Assembly (NCBI GenBank): GCA_016873435.1
Contig: VGXF01000008.1
Location: 1 to 64,000, forward strand
Direction of reading: 5' to 3'
Source: Nitrospira sp.
Lineage (GTDB): Bacteria; Nitrospirota; Nitrospiria; Nitrospirales; Nitrospiraceae
Length of the DNA: 64,000 nucleotides
Each line of letters opens with the position of its first letter. Within the stretch, counting starts at the first letter, position 1. The notes under the pieces are model-generated. The model saw only the letters and a list, made by a program, of their open reading frames with translations. It did no database searches and was not told the origin of the DNA. This document shows, piece after piece, positions 8,720 to 17,994 of this stretch. The position numbers and the translations under genes were made by a program.

Positions 8720-10120
8720 ATGCGCGTGCCGACATTCAAAGTAACCGTTCGGGTAGCTCTCGACGACCGACCGGGCGTCTTTGCCCAGGTAGCGGCGGCA
8801 CTGGCCGCTGAAGGTGCCAATCTTGGCGCAGTGGACATGGTCACGGCCGATGGAGCCCAAATTGTTCGTGACATCACCTTTGAAGTGCAGAACGAAACGC
8901 AGCGCAGTCGTGCCACAAAGCGGTTGCAGTCCCTGCCGAACGTTCGGCTCCTGCCGGCGCCAGAGAGCGTTTTCGAGGTTCACGAGGGCGGGAAAATCGG
9001 CATTCAAAACAAGGTGCCGGTCACTTCGCACAGCGTGCTGTCGTTTGTCTACACGCCGGGCGTGGGGCGTGTCGCTGCCGCAATTGCGCAGGATCCTGCC
9101 CAAGTTTACACGTACACGATCAAGCGCAATGCCGTGGCTGTGGTGACGGACGGCTCCGCCGTGCTGGGGCTGGGCAATCTGGGGCCGGAGGCGGCGCTGC
9201 CGGTCATGGAAGGCAAGGTTATGCTGTTCAAGGAGCTGGCCGGCATCGATGCCTGGCCGATCTGCCTGAAGACGCAGAATGTGGATGAGATCGTGCGGGC
9301 CGTGGAACATATCGCGCCGGGATTTGGGGGCATCAATCTCGAGGACATCAGTGCGCCACGCTGCTTCGAGATTGAACGGCGCTTGAGACTCTCGCTGGAT
9401 ATTCCGGTCATGCATGACGACCAGCACGGCACCGCGGTCGTGATTCTGGCCGGGCTGCTCAACGCCGTGCGGGTGACACAGAAGAAACTGGAGGACATTC
9501 GCGTCGTGGTGAACGGACTGGGCGCGGCGGGTGTTACGTGCTGCCAGATGCTGCTGAAGGCCGGCGTGCGGCACATCATCGGCTGCGGGCGGCAGGGGAT
9601 CATCCTAGCGGCGCCGCCCCAACAATTGTTCGCCCACCGCGAAAACCTGACGGCGCTGATCGATCGCGAGAACCCCAAGGGCTCCCGGCAGGATGCCCTA
9701 CACGGCGCCGATGTGTTTGTTGGATTGTCGAGCGCAAATCTGCTCACGCCGGAGGATTTGGCGCTGATGGCATCGGACCGCATCGTGTTCGCAATGGCCA
9801 ATCCGGACCCAGAGATCACGCCGGAGTTAGCGGTGGGGCGCTGCCGGGTCTTTGCCACTGGCCGGTCGGATTACCCCAACCAGATCAATAATGCGCTGGC
9901 CTTTCCGGGCATGTTCCGCGGCGCCCTGGATGTGCGCGCAACGGAGATCAACGATGCGATGAAGATGGCGGCCGCCCACGCGATCGCCAGGATTATTCCG
10001 GCGGACGCGCTCAGCGCGGACTATATTATCCCGAGTGTGTTTGATCGGCAGGTCGTGCCGCAGGTGGCCCAGGCCGTGGCCCAAGCCGCGAGGGACACAG
10101 GCGTTGCGCGGAAACAATAA
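8720..10120 (+). CDS. NAD(P)-dependent malic enzyme with N-terminal ACT domain
   Basis: The 466-residue product has an ACT domain in residues about 1-80 (TVRVALDDRPGVFAQVAAAL), often an amino-acid sensor. A malic enzyme core follows, with the tyrosine region SFVYTPGVGRV, the metal/substrate segment HDDQHGTAVVILAGLLNA and the Rossmann motif NGLGAAGV. The enzyme would oxidatively decarboxylate malate to pyruvate, linking the C4 acids made by the nearby fumarase to pyruvate. The ATG at 8720 starts exactly at the ACT domain. The longer frame from 8537 is not supported by any Shine-Dalgarno sequence. Regulation by a small ligand through ACT is an inference from the domain. Confidence 0.88.
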   Translation: MRVPTFKVTVRVALDDRPGVFAQVAAALAAEGANLGAVDMVTADGAQIVRDITFEVQNETQRSRATKRLQSLPNVRLLPAPESVFEVHEGGKIGIQNKVPVTSHSVLSFVYTPGVGRVAAAIAQDPAQVYTYTIKRNAVAVVTDGSAVLGLGNLGPEAALPVMEGKVMLFKELAGIDAWPICLKTQNVDEIVRAVEHIAPGFGGINLEDISAPRCFEIERRLRLSLDIPVMHDDQHGTAVVILAGLLNAVRVTQKKLEDIRVVVNGLGAAGVTCCQMLLKAGVRHIIGCGRQGIILAAPPQQLFAHRENLTALIDRENPKGSRQDALHGADVFVGLSSANLLTPEDLALMASDRIVFAMANPDPEITPELAVGRCRVFATGRSDYPNQINNALAFPGMFRGALDVRATEINDAMKMAAAHAIARIIPADALSADYIIPSVFDRQVVPQVAQAVAQAARDTGVARKQ

Positions 10121-10167
10121 GTCGCGCGCAACGCAAGTGCCAAGGGTCTCTAATAACGGACGGTTCG

Positions 10168-10656
10168 TTACTGCGACTCGCCGAGGCTCCGCTCGTAGAG
10201 CAGCACCTTCCAGCCGTCCTCTTCGCTCAAGAACTGGCCAACAATCGGGAGCATGCCCGTGCCCGGCACCTTGCCGGACTGGCCCATGCTACCGTTCTTC
10301 AGGACCCACATCATCTCGCCCGGCGTGCGGACCTTGTTGAATTTCGGATTCGTGAAATTACGTGGCTGAATCGGCAGCACTTTGGCCGCGCCGCCATCCC
10401 CTTTGCCCTCGGGCCCATGGCATTGGAAGCAGGTACCACGGCCGAGAAAGATTTCCTTGCCTTCCTTCAGAATCTCAGCTGTTGCCGCAAATGGCGGCTT
10501 CAGCGCCTTGGCCTCCGACAGTTGATCGGCCGGCACGCGCGGAATCTTGATGTCGAATTCGCCGCCTGCCTGGCCGTACCCAGACGGATTCTCCGCCCAA
10601 CCGGCACCCGGGGCGAGCAGCAGCACCGCATAGAGCATCACGACAACACGCCACAT
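10168..10656 (-). CDS. periplasmic mono-heme cytochrome c
   Basis: The 162-residue product has a signal peptide (MWRVVVMLYAVLLLAPGAGW, cleavage near AENP) and one heme-binding motif CFQCH at about residue 90. A downstream Met in GMLPIVGQFL is the probable sixth ligand. It is therefore a class I cytochrome c working as an electron carrier outside the cytoplasmic membrane. The start at 10656 is set by GGAGGG upstream; a longer frame exists but would bury the signal peptide. Its redox partner cannot be told from the neighbours, as it stands alone and diverges from the J-domain gene. Confidence 0.85.
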   Translation of the reverse strand: MWRVVVMLYAVLLLAPGAGWAENPSGYGQAGGEFDIKIPRVPADQLSEAKALKPPFAATAEILKEGKEIFLGRGTCFQCHGPEGKGDGGAAKVLPIQPRNFTNPKFNKVRTPGEMMWVLKNGSMGQSGKVPGTGMLPIVGQFLSEEDGWKVLLYERSLGESQ

Positions 10657-10705
10657 AAATCTCACCCTCCGTATATGAAAATGGGGCCAAACCAAAACGG
10701 CGCGG

Positions 10706-10734
10706 AGTATACCATGCCCGTGCATTCGTTTTCA
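10706..10734 (-). promoter_or_regulatory. promoter of cytochrome c gene
   Basis: The minus strand shows TGAAAA (10734-10729), a 17-base spacer and TATACT (10711-10706). The start codon lies about 45 bases downstream of the predicted transcription start. Confidence 0.5.
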
Positions 10735-10793
10735 TCCGATTTGCCGGCTATGTTAAGATGCCAACCGTTTCGAGCCTGCGAGCGACCTGCGCC

Positions 10794-11426
10794 ATGCCAT
10801 TTGACTTTAGAAAATTAGGGAAATACCGCGTCGGCATGCTTCGGCGCATCGCCGATCTGAAGGTCAAGTTTGAAGACAGTCTGGAATTCGCCGTGGACAC
10901 GATGATGGAAGAACGCGTCGACAGTTTTTTTCGGGTCGAACAGGGGTTTGCCGAGATCGAGCATTCGTTACAGACTATCGAAGCAGAGCTATCGCTTATC
11001 GGTGATCTGACGACTGCCCAGCGCCTGGAGGCCCGCTTGGAATTCGTCGAGGACCGCTACGACGAGCTCGACAGCGAGGTCCGACAGCGTCCGCGACGAA
11101 GACGGCGCAAGATCAACCTGGCCGATTTTCTCAAGGCGGCCGGCGGGACGCGCGATCCGCGGAACGACTCGCGGGGAGAGGTCAATACCGTTGGCGAAGC
11201 CTACGACGTGTTGGGGGTGGAGTTTGGCAGTTCCCTGTCAACCGTAACGAAAGCGTTTCGCGCAAAAGTGAAAACCTTCCATCCCGACGTTCGCAAGGGG
11301 GACCGCAGCTCCGAGCCTGAATTGCGACGCATCCTCGAGTCTTATCAGATGCTCAAGGAATATCTCAGCCTAAGCAACGTAGACCCAGTGACCGGTAAGC
11401 CCGGCACCTATACGCCAGCCGAATAA
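10794..11426 (+). CDS. J-domain protein with N-terminal coiled coil
   Basis: The 210-residue soluble protein has a helical, Glu-rich first half (likely coiled coil, residues about 20-95), then an Arg-rich patch RQRPRRRRRK. A C-terminal J domain follows (EAYDVLGVEFGSSLSTVTKAF) with the diagnostic HPD in FHPDV. J domains stimulate DnaK-type Hsp70 ATPase, so this is probably a specialised co-chaperone. The ATG at 10794 (MPFDFRK) is my choice. An in-frame ATG at 10758 lies within a possible -10 region and lacks a Shine-Dalgarno sequence. RNase D starts five bases downstream, so the two are probably co-transcribed. Confidence 0.75.
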   Translation: MPFDFRKLGKYRVGMLRRIADLKVKFEDSLEFAVDTMMEERVDSFFRVEQGFAEIEHSLQTIEAELSLIGDLTTAQRLEARLEFVEDRYDELDSEVRQRPRRRRRKINLADFLKAAGGTRDPRNDSRGEVNTVGEAYDVLGVEFGSSLSTVTKAFRAKVKTFHPDVRKGDRSSEPELRRILESYQMLKEYLSLSNVDPVTGKPGTYTPAE

Positions 11427-11430
11427 TCTA

Positions 11431-12621
11431 GTGACGAAACACGTCCCCGCACATCTTTATATTGCTGAGCGCCGACAATTCGAGGACTTGTGCCGGCAGC
11501 TCCGGCAGGCCGACCGTCTTGCGCTGGACACAGAGTTCATCGGCGAAGACCGGTTTACCCCCCGGCTTGAAATTATTCAGATCGCCGCTGCCGGGGTGTG
11601 TGCGATCGTGGACGTGCCGGCGCTCGGTACGCTGGACGGATTCGCCGAAGTCCTAGCCAATCCGGCTATCGAGAAAATATTTCACGCAGGCCGCCAGGAT
11701 CTCGATCTGCTCGCCGCTCACACTGGGCAAGTGCCGCTACCATTCTTCGATACGCAGGTGGCCGCCTCGATGGTGGGCTACGGTGTGCAGATCGCCTACA
11801 GCCAACTTGTGCAACGCGTCTTAGGGCACAAATTGGAAAAGGCGCAGACGTTTACCAACTGGAGCCAGCGCCCGTTGCTGCCGGAGCAACTCCGGTATGC
11901 GGCGGAAGATGTTGAGTACCTGTTTCCGCTCCACGATCATTTAAAGAAAAAACTTGCCTCGCACGGACGACTGGAATGGGTGCAGGAAGAATTCGCCCGG
12001 TTGCGTGCAAACGTGGGGGCGCACGCGCACGACCCCCGCGAGCGCTATCAGCGTATCCGCGGGTGGGACAATCTCAAGCCGCAGTCGGCCGCCGTCCTGC
12101 GCGAATTGGCGGCCTGGCGAGACGAGGAGGCCCAGCGGCGAAACATTCCGCGCGGGCGCGTGATCCGTGACGAAGTACTGGTCGAATTGGCGCGGCGGCC
12201 ACCGCATACGGTGGAGGCGATGAAAAGCGTTCGCGGGCTGCATGGGAACGAGGTGGACAAGCGGGGAGACGCTATTCTCGCCGCTATTCAACGCGGGCTC
12301 GCTCTTCCCGCCTCCGACTGGCCGGAGGTGTCACCTGCCAAACGGTCCGAACCCGAGTCCGCTGGCCTTGTCGATTTACTGCAGGCGGTGCTCAAGGCCC
12401 GTGCCACCGATGAGCGTATCGCCCCTACATTGCTGGCCACCTCAGCCGATCTGCAGGCGCTCGTCGAAGCTACGCGCGAGGGGGACAAGCTGGACCTGCC
12501 GATTCTCTCCGGCTGGCGCCGCACCCTGGTGGGGGAATTACTGCTGCAGGTGTTGGATGGACAGGTGCGGGTCAGTGTAGATCGCAAAACCGGACAGCTA
12601 AAAGTCGTTCCTAATTCTTAG
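11431..12621 (+). CDS. rnd: ribonuclease D
   Basis: The 396-residue product has a DEDD-type 3'-5' exonuclease domain at residues about 1-190: Asp-Thr-Glu in LDTEFIGEDRF, Asp in HAGRQDLDLLA, and Tyr...Asp in YAAEDVEYLFPLHDH. HRDC domains follow (RYQRIRGWDNLKPQSAAVL and a second, weaker copy near the C-terminus). RNase D trims the 3' ends of tRNA precursors and other small RNAs. The start is GTG at 11431, five bases after the J-domain gene. The stop overlaps the convergent ArsC-like gene by four bases. Confidence 0.9.
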   Translation: MTKHVPAHLYIAERRQFEDLCRQLRQADRLALDTEFIGEDRFTPRLEIIQIAAAGVCAIVDVPALGTLDGFAEVLANPAIEKIFHAGRQDLDLLAAHTGQVPLPFFDTQVAASMVGYGVQIAYSQLVQRVLGHKLEKAQTFTNWSQRPLLPEQLRYAAEDVEYLFPLHDHLKKKLASHGRLEWVQEEFARLRANVGAHAHDPRERYQRIRGWDNLKPQSAAVLRELAAWRDEEAQRRNIPRGRVIRDEVLVELARRPPHTVEAMKSVRGLHGNEVDKRGDAILAAIQRGLALPASDWPEVSPAKRSEPESAGLVDLLQAVLKARATDERIAPTLLATSADLQALVEATREGDKLDLPILSGWRRTLVGELLLQVLDGQVRVSVDRKTGQLKVVPNS

Positions 12622-12968
12622 AGCAGCTTCTTCACCGTCTCCGCCGGCCTCGCCAACATCGCCTGCTCGCCTTTTTCAACCACCGGCCGCTGAATTAGAT
12701 CCGGATGCGTGAGCATCAGGTCAATCAACGCATCTTCGGACACCTGCTTCCTGGCTAACCCCAGTTCCCGATAGATGTCGTCTTTGACCCTAAGAATATC
12801 TTTCGCTGCCAGGGTAGCTTTCTTCAACAATTTGTTTAGCTGTGCCTTCGTAAAGGGCTGTTCATAATAGTTTATAACCGTAAAGGCCTGCCCGCTCTCC
12901 TGCACGAGTTGAATTACCTCACGGCAAGTCGAGCAGGTCGGTTTGGCATAGATAATGATTTTGGCCAT
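12618..12968 (-). CDS. ArsC/Spx-family thioredoxin-fold protein
   Basis: The 116-residue product starts with the thioredoxin fold and active site KPTCSTCRE (CxxC). It continues with the ArsC-family pattern (INYYEQPFTKAQLNKLLKKA, then HPDLIQRPVV). ArsC-like members are glutaredoxin-dependent arsenate reductases or redox regulators. Here the CxxC instead of the single cysteine of classical ArsC leaves arsenate reduction uncertain. No ars genes are nearby. It is convergent with rnd and overlaps its stop by four bases. Confidence 0.75.
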   Translation of the reverse strand: MAKIIIYAKPTCSTCREVIQLVQESGQAFTVINYYEQPFTKAQLNKLLKKATLAAKDILRVKDDIYRELGLARKQVSEDALIDLMLTHPDLIQRPVVEKGEQAMLARPAETVKKLL

Positions 12969-13140
12969 TCGATGGGATCCTCCTGCTGGCCGCCTTGACG
13001 ACCTTTTTCTCGCGTGATAGATACACGCACGACACGCGCGCGCCGCCTGCGACTTGCGTGAATCGCCCGAAGGCCGGAATGCTTCCGCGGGTTCGCTGGT
13101 CCCAACAGTCGCGTGGTTCGTTCGCCTGCGTCAGGAGCCT

Positions 13141-13509
13141 ATGCCGACAGCCGGGACTAGTTCAAGCGGGAATTTTTTGGTGGCAAACGCCACCCAGCGG
13201 ACGCTCAAGGATCTGCGAACCAAGCGGAAGGGCCAACCGCTCTTTGTGGTCGGGCATCTGCCTGACCGAAAGGGACAGGAGGCGACTTTTGAAGTCTTCA
13301 ACGAACGGCTGGCGCTGGTCAAATTTCCAGACGGGGTGGTCCTGGGCTATGACCCGCTGGAATTGTTGTTGCCGACCGAAATTGATGAGAAGGGCGTGGG
13401 GTTCTTCGAAATCCGCCAGTGCAAACAGTGTGAGCAACTCTTTCCGCTCACCGCCGCCGAAGCCGACGCCGAGCAGGAGCCGGCCACTTGCCCGGTGTGC
13501 ACGTCCTGA
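13141..13509 (+). CDS. small zinc-ribbon-like protein of unknown function
   Basis: The 122-residue product has a beta-rich body (VGHLPDRKGQEATFEVFNER, DGVVLGYDPLELLLP). Two CxxC pairs lie near the C-terminus (IRQCKQCEQLFP and ATCPVCTS) and would bind one zinc. ATG 13141 follows CAGGAG at good spacing and is preferred to the longer frame starting at 13054. I recognise no family. It is flanked by convergent and divergent genes and stands alone. Confidence 0.6.
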   Translation: MPTAGTSSSGNFLVANATQRTLKDLRTKRKGQPLFVVGHLPDRKGQEATFEVFNERLALVKFPDGVVLGYDPLELLLPTEIDEKGVGFFEIRQCKQCEQLFPLTAAEADAEQEPATCPVCTS

Positions 13510-13614
13510 CTCATGAACACTAGATGCGGATCGATGCCCTAGCCAAGCGGGTCCTTCCAGAGTGCGTTCCCAGCTCCCGTTCCGCGTTCATCTGTCCAGG
13601 CGCACACGTACGAG

Positions 13615-14028
13615 TTAGTCTACCAACGGCGCCACATCCAAGGCCTTGCGAATCAAACAGTCGCCCGCCACACCTTGGAGTTCCATTGGCAGCATGCTGG
13701 GGTCCAGCACTCTGACCGACGCCAGGCGATAGCCGTCCGGCGTTTTCCAGGCATCTGCTTTCAGCGAGTGGCAGAGTTCCAGTGCGCGCCAGATCGGGTT
13801 GGTGACGATGTGATCCGGAACGATGAGGACGCTGTCCAAAGCCTGAGTGCCGACCAGCACGCGCGCGGGCACACGGCTGCGATCGCGCGGTACCTTGGTT
13901 ACGACGGCAAAGATCGTGGACGGATCGCTTTGCGCCCAGACCGGTTCCGCCGCCACCAGCACACTGCCGCAGAGTAGGTAGCAGACAGCCACTGCCCGAT
14001 GCCACGTAAGTTGCATGACTGACGCCAT
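13615..14028 (-). CDS. secreted protein of unknown function
   Basis: The 137-residue product has a signal peptide (AVAVCYLLCGSVLVAAEPVW, cleavage after VWAQ). The short mature domain contains GTQALDSVLIVPDHIVTNP and three Cys in all. CGGAGG lies ten bases before ATG 14028. It diverges from citrate synthase. No family recognised; the location is probably periplasmic. Confidence 0.6.
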   Translation of the reverse strand: MASVMQLTWHRAVAVCYLLCGSVLVAAEPVWAQSDPSTIFAVVTKVPRDRSRVPARVLVGTQALDSVLIVPDHIVTNPIWRALELCHSLKADAWKTPDGYRLASVRVLDPSMLPMELQGVAGDCLIRKALDVAPLVD

Positions 14029-14066
14029 CTTAGCATACCTCCGTCGATCTGCCGCGCGGACGTGGC

Positions 14067-14096
14067 TTGACTCCGTCGCGCGCCACCCCATAGTAT
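14067..14096 (+). promoter_or_regulatory. promoter of citrate synthase gene
   Basis: TTGACT (14067-14072), an 18-base spacer and TAGTAT (14091-14096). The predicted start near 14103 leaves a leader of about 28 bases before ATG 14131. Confidence 0.6.
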
Positions 14097-14130
14097 CTCG
14101 TACACGAGTAGTGAATCTACGCGGGGACGC

Positions 14131-15264
14131 ATGCCGCACGATTTCATGCCGGGCTTAGCCGGAGTACCCGCTGCCAAATCCTCGATTAGCGACGTCGATG
14201 GGGACCGCGGTATTCTCGAATACCGCGGCATCCGCGTCGAGGACCTCTGCGCACGATCCTCCTTTCTCGAGACCGCCTCGTTGCTGCTCTTCGGCGGCCT
14301 GCCCAGACAGCACGAACTGGCCCAATTCGTCAGCGACATCACCCATCATCGCCGAATCAAGTTCAAGATCATCGATCTGCTGAAATGCCTGCCGGCGCAG
14401 GGGCATCCGATGGATGCGCTCCAAGCCGCCGTCGCCGCGCTGGGCATGTTCTACCCTGGGCGGAATGTCAAAGACATCGAGAACAACTACTGGTCGGCCA
14501 TCCGGCTGATCGCCAAGGTGCCAACAATTATTGCCGCGTCTGCCCGCATCCGACGCGGCGACGATCCCATTGAGCCCCGCGACGACCTCGATTTCTGCCA
14601 GAACTTTCTCTACATGCTTACCGATCGCGTCCCTGAGACGGTCGTCGCCTCCACGCTGGATACCTGTCTGATCTTGCACGCCGAGCATACGATGAATGCA
14701 TCCACGTTCACGGGGCTCATCACCGCCTCCACGCTGGCCGATCCCTATACCGTCGTCGCCTCGGCCATCGGATCGTTGAAAGGTCCGCTGCATGGGGGCG
14801 CCAACGAAGAAGTGGTCAGCATGCTGCGCGAAATCGGTGCGCCTGAGAAAGCGAAGGCGCATGTCGAACGCAAAATTGCCGCTAAGGAAAAACTCATGGG
14901 GCTGGGACATCGGGTTTACAAAGTGAAAGACCCACGCGCAGTCATCCTGCAGACGCTCTGCCAGCGGCTGTTCAAGGAATGCGGCTCGTCGCCGCTCTAC
15001 GACACAGCCGTGGAGGTTGAGCGGGTGGCTGCAGAGATGCTGCACAGCAAGAAGGTCTATCCCAACGTGGATTTCTACTCAGGTATCATCTACGACAAGA
15101 TGGGCATCGAGGTGGACTGCTTCACGCCCGTCTTTGCCATGGCGCGCGTGGCCGGCTGGTTGGCCCACTGGTTTGAGCAGTTGCGTGAGAACAAATTGTT
15201 TCGACCCGATCAAATCTACTCCGGCGAACACAACCGGCCCTACGTTCCCATTGACGAACGCTAA
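14131..15264 (+). CDS. gltA: citrate synthase
   Basis: The 377-residue product fits the shorter citrate/2-methylcitrate synthase type. It shows the catalytic-histidine regions LHAEHTMNASTF and GPLHGGANEEVV, GLGHRVYKVKDPRA, and the Asp segment NVDFYSGIIYDKMGI. It condenses oxaloacetate with acetyl-CoA. The N-terminus (MPGLAGVPAAKSSISDVDGD) is the usual entry of this subfamily. With the fumarase and malic enzyme close by it forms part of the C4/C6 acid metabolism. Whether the organism runs an oxidative or a reductive TCA cycle cannot be told from this window. The TTG of the next gene overlaps its 3' end. Confidence 0.88.
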   Translation: MPHDFMPGLAGVPAAKSSISDVDGDRGILEYRGIRVEDLCARSSFLETASLLLFGGLPRQHELAQFVSDITHHRRIKFKIIDLLKCLPAQGHPMDALQAAVAALGMFYPGRNVKDIENNYWSAIRLIAKVPTIIAASARIRRGDDPIEPRDDLDFCQNFLYMLTDRVPETVVASTLDTCLILHAEHTMNASTFTGLITASTLADPYTVVASAIGSLKGPLHGGANEEVVSMLREIGAPEKAKAHVERKIAAKEKLMGLGHRVYKVKDPRAVILQTLCQRLFKECGSSPLYDTAVEVERVAAEMLHSKKVYPNVDFYSGIIYDKMGIEVDCFTPVFAMARVAGWLAHWFEQLRENKLFRPDQIYSGEHNRPYVPIDER

Positions 15265-15754
15265 GTTCAGCGTGCTGTTGGCAGCCTGTGGGGGCCTGCT
15301 ACTGGGCGTGGTGGTGGCGGACGCGCAGAATCCCCCCCGCACAATCGTGCAGTTTGCAAGTGGCGAGATTCGATTCGCGCAGCGCGGCAAGGCCTACGTC
15401 GCGCATCTCTCATCAGGACGTATCGAGGTGTCGGAAGAGCTGGCTGGGGAAGCGCCGCTGGAGGTCCGCACGGTGGATCTGCAATTCACGTTTCTCAAGG
15501 GAGGGGCGACCGCCACGCCCGACGTGCAGCTCATTCTGACTAATGCCGACGGTCCGCGGACCTACGACGGCTCAGATCTGCTCGCATTTACCATTCAGAC
15601 CAGCGAGGGGGGACTGTGGGATCTTCGGACGGGAAACGGACGCTGTGTCTTTACGCTGAGCCGTGTGTCGCGCGGCGGCGTGGAGGGGACAGCAAAATGT
15701 GAGGATGGCCTAGACACGCCTGTGACGGACATCTCGTTCGCCGCCAGCCCTTGA
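15251..15754 (+). CDS. secreted protein of unknown function
   Basis: The 167-residue product has a signal peptide (about VLLAACGGLLLGVVVADAQN) and a mature beta-rich domain with LEVRTVDLQFTFLKGG and LWDLRTGNGRCVFTLSR. Two cysteines in the mature part could pair. TTG 15251 is the first start in frame and overlaps the citrate synthase end by 14 bases, suggesting translational coupling; GTG 15272 is an alternative. There is no clear Shine-Dalgarno sequence. I do not recognise the family. Confidence 0.6.
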   Translation: MTNAKFSVLLAACGGLLLGVVVADAQNPPRTIVQFASGEIRFAQRGKAYVAHLSSGRIEVSEELAGEAPLEVRTVDLQFTFLKGGATATPDVQLILTNADGPRTYDGSDLLAFTIQTSEGGLWDLRTGNGRCVFTLSRVSRGGVEGTAKCEDGLDTPVTDISFAASP

Positions 15755-15919
15755 GCTGACTGTTGGGTTAATACATTAAACAGATAATTCGCGTTACTGC
15801 AAAGTCAAGGTCGCCGGTCTCAGTGCGCAGAAAAAATACCGCCGTCTCGTTCTCTTGACCAGTGATGAGGCGACCTTACCTCTTGGCTGTGAGCGGACAC
15901 CCTAACTAGGAGGCTTGTT

Positions 15920-16372
15920 ATGACAACCTTGATGCGTTGGGATCCCTTCCGTGAATTAGAAGACATGTCCGAGCGGCTCAGCCAAGTGTGCAACCGGCCG
16001 GTGCTCCGGGCCCCCGACGGCACGAAGACCAGCACGGTGGCCGACTGGGTTCCGACCGTGGATATCGCTGAGACGGACGCGGAATATTTGATCAAAGCCG
16101 AGCTACCGGAAGTGAAAATTGAGGACGTGAAGGTGACGGTCGAAGACGGCGTCCTGTGCCTCTCTGGCGAGCGGCGCCACGACACGGGGGAGAAGAGTAC
16201 GAAGTATCATCGAGTGGAGCGATCCCACGGCCGCTTTGTTCGGAGCTTCACACTTCCCGATCATGTGGATGAAGCCAAGGTGAAGGCTGAATACAAGGAC
16301 GGGGTGCTGAACCTGCATCTGCCCAAGGCCGAGAAAGCCAAGCCGAAAGCCATCGAGGTCAAAGTCGGCTAA
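15920..16372 (+). CDS. Hsp20-family small heat-shock protein
   Basis: The 150-residue product opens with LMRWDPFRELEDM, the typical start of bacterial Hsp20 proteins. The alpha-crystallin domain runs from about residue 40 to 135 (VPTVDIAETDAEYLIKAELP ... FTLPDHVDEAKVKAEYKDGVL) with the A-x-x-x-G-V-L signature and a C-terminal Lys/Glu tail. It holds unfolding proteins in a refoldable state. AGGAGG precedes ATG 15920, and a strong terminator follows. It is a single-gene unit. Confidence 0.92.
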   Translation: MTTLMRWDPFRELEDMSERLSQVCNRPVLRAPDGTKTSTVADWVPTVDIAETDAEYLIKAELPEVKIEDVKVTVEDGVLCLSGERRHDTGEKSTKYHRVERSHGRFVRSFTLPDHVDEAKVKAEYKDGVLNLHLPKAEKAKPKAIEVKVG

Positions 16373-16398
16373 ATCACCGGCCGACGGTCCCCACAACG

Positions 16399-16432
16399 GA
16401 GGGCCTGCTGTAGCGGCAGGCCCTCTTTTTTT
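16399..16432 (+). terminator. terminator after hsp20
   Basis: A perfect ten-base stem (GAGGGCCTGC / GCAGGCCCTC) with a seven-base loop is followed directly by a run of seven T. Confidence 0.9.
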
Positions 16433-16496
16433 GTCTTGTCGGAGCGCCCATGCTGACGCTAAGATGCCGCCCTGAGTCAGGAAGGACAAGGCAGCC

Positions 16497-17942
16497 ATGA
16501 AAAAGAGCGCAGAGAAGACCTCACCACCTGCCGAAGCCACCCGCGTCGAAAAGGACACGATGGGCGAATTGGCCGTGCCAGCCGACGCCTATTATGGTGT
16601 CCAGACTGCCCGCGCCATCGAGAATTTTCCGATCAGCGAGCTGCGGTTTCCGCGTGCATTCATCCGCGCGATGGGGCTGATCAAACACGCGGCAGCTTCA
16701 GCCAACCAGTCCCTGGGCCTGCTGAACAAGAAACAGGCGGAGGCGATTAGGCGGGCGGCAGCCGAAGTCATCGCCGGCCAACTGGACGCCGAATTTCCCG
16801 TCGACATTTTTCAGACTGGCTCCGGCACCTCCACAAACATGAATACCAACGAGGTGATTTCGAATCGTGCGACCGAACTTGTGGGCGGGGCGCGCGGCAC
16901 GAAGCTGGTGCATCCCAATGACCACGTGAATCTGGGCCAGTCGAGCAACGACGTCATTCCCACGGCCATTCACATTGCGGCTACGGAGATGATCCAGCGA
17001 CAGCTCATTCCCGCGCTGACCCGCCTCCACAAGGCGCTCAATCGTAAGGCGCGCGAGTTTAACAAGATCGTCAAAATAGGACGGACTCATTTACAAGATG
17101 CCACGCCGGTCCGATTGGGCCAGGAGTTTGGCGGCTACGCGCGTCAGATCGAGCTGGCCATCGTACGCGCACGGCGGGCACAGGAGGCCCTGAGGGAAGT
17201 CGCACTCGGCGGCACGGCCGTGGGCACGGGGCTTAACGCCCATCCGGACTTCGCCCGAAAAGTACTGGCACTTGTCTCGAAGGAAATCGGCTGCACGGTC
17301 CTGGAAGCGGTCAATCACTTTGAAGCGCAATCCACGCAGGATTCGGTCGTGGAAGCCAGCGGGGAGTTACGAACACTCGCCGTCAGTCTGATGAAAATTG
17401 CCAACGACGTGCGCTGGCTTGGCTCCGGTCCCCGCTGCGGGCTGGGTGAAATCACCCTGCCTGAGACGCAGCCGGGTTCCTCGATTATGCCGGGCAAGGT
17501 CAATCCGGTGATCGCGGAGTCTGTCACGATGGTCTGCGCGCAGGTGATCGGAAATGACGTGACCGTCACTGTCAGCGGGCAGGCCGGTAATTTCGAGCTG
17601 CTTGTCATGCTGCCGGTCATGGCCTACAACTTGTTGCAGTCCATCGAATTGCTGGCAGCAGCGGCCGACAACTTTGCCGCCAGGTGTATTGAAGGCATCC
17701 AAGCCAACGAGCAAAAGTGCAAGGATACGATCGAGGGCAGTCTGGCCATGTGCACGGCGCTAGCGCCGGAAATCGGCTACGACGCTGCGGCAAAGCTGGC
17801 CAAGGAGGCCTACAGGACCGGCAAGACCGTACGGCAAGTTGCCAAGGAACATAAAGTCCTCTCCGAGACGCGTCTCGACAAACTGATGGACCCCTGGCGA
17901 ATGACGAAATCGGGGGGGCCGGTGGGCTCCGCCGGCGGGTAA
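16497..17942 (+). CDS. fumC: class II fumarate hydratase
   Basis: The 481-residue product belongs to the aspartase/fumarase superfamily. It shows GSGTSTNMNTNEV, the conserved GRTHLQDATPV and the signature loop GSSIMPGKVNP with its catalytic serine. It interconverts fumarate and malate without an iron-sulfur cluster. The T and N residues of GTSTNMN and the lack of aspartase-specific features favour fumarase. ATG 16497 lies downstream of CAGGAAGGA. It fits with malic enzyme, citrate synthase and the SdhB-like protein in the same window. Confidence 0.9.
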   Translation: MKKSAEKTSPPAEATRVEKDTMGELAVPADAYYGVQTARAIENFPISELRFPRAFIRAMGLIKHAAASANQSLGLLNKKQAEAIRRAAAEVIAGQLDAEFPVDIFQTGSGTSTNMNTNEVISNRATELVGGARGTKLVHPNDHVNLGQSSNDVIPTAIHIAATEMIQRQLIPALTRLHKALNRKAREFNKIVKIGRTHLQDATPVRLGQEFGGYARQIELAIVRARRAQEALREVALGGTAVGTGLNAHPDFARKVLALVSKEIGCTVLEAVNHFEAQSTQDSVVEASGELRTLAVSLMKIANDVRWLGSGPRCGLGEITLPETQPGSSIMPGKVNPVIAESVTMVCAQVIGNDVTVTVSGQAGNFELLVMLPVMAYNLLQSIELLAAAADNFAARCIEGIQANEQKCKDTIEGSLAMCTALAPEIGYDAAAKLAKEAYRTGKTVRQVAKEHKVLSETRLDKLMDPWRMTKSGGPVGSAGG

Positions 17943-17994
17943 TTCCGGCTCGCCTCGTCTCCTCATTGCCGTCGTGTTGTACTATCTCGAAGTT

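Noticed and set aside
15017-15250. Upstream extension of the secreted-protein frame into citrate synthase
   Set aside because: It overlaps the conserved citrate synthase C-terminus and would hide the signal peptide.
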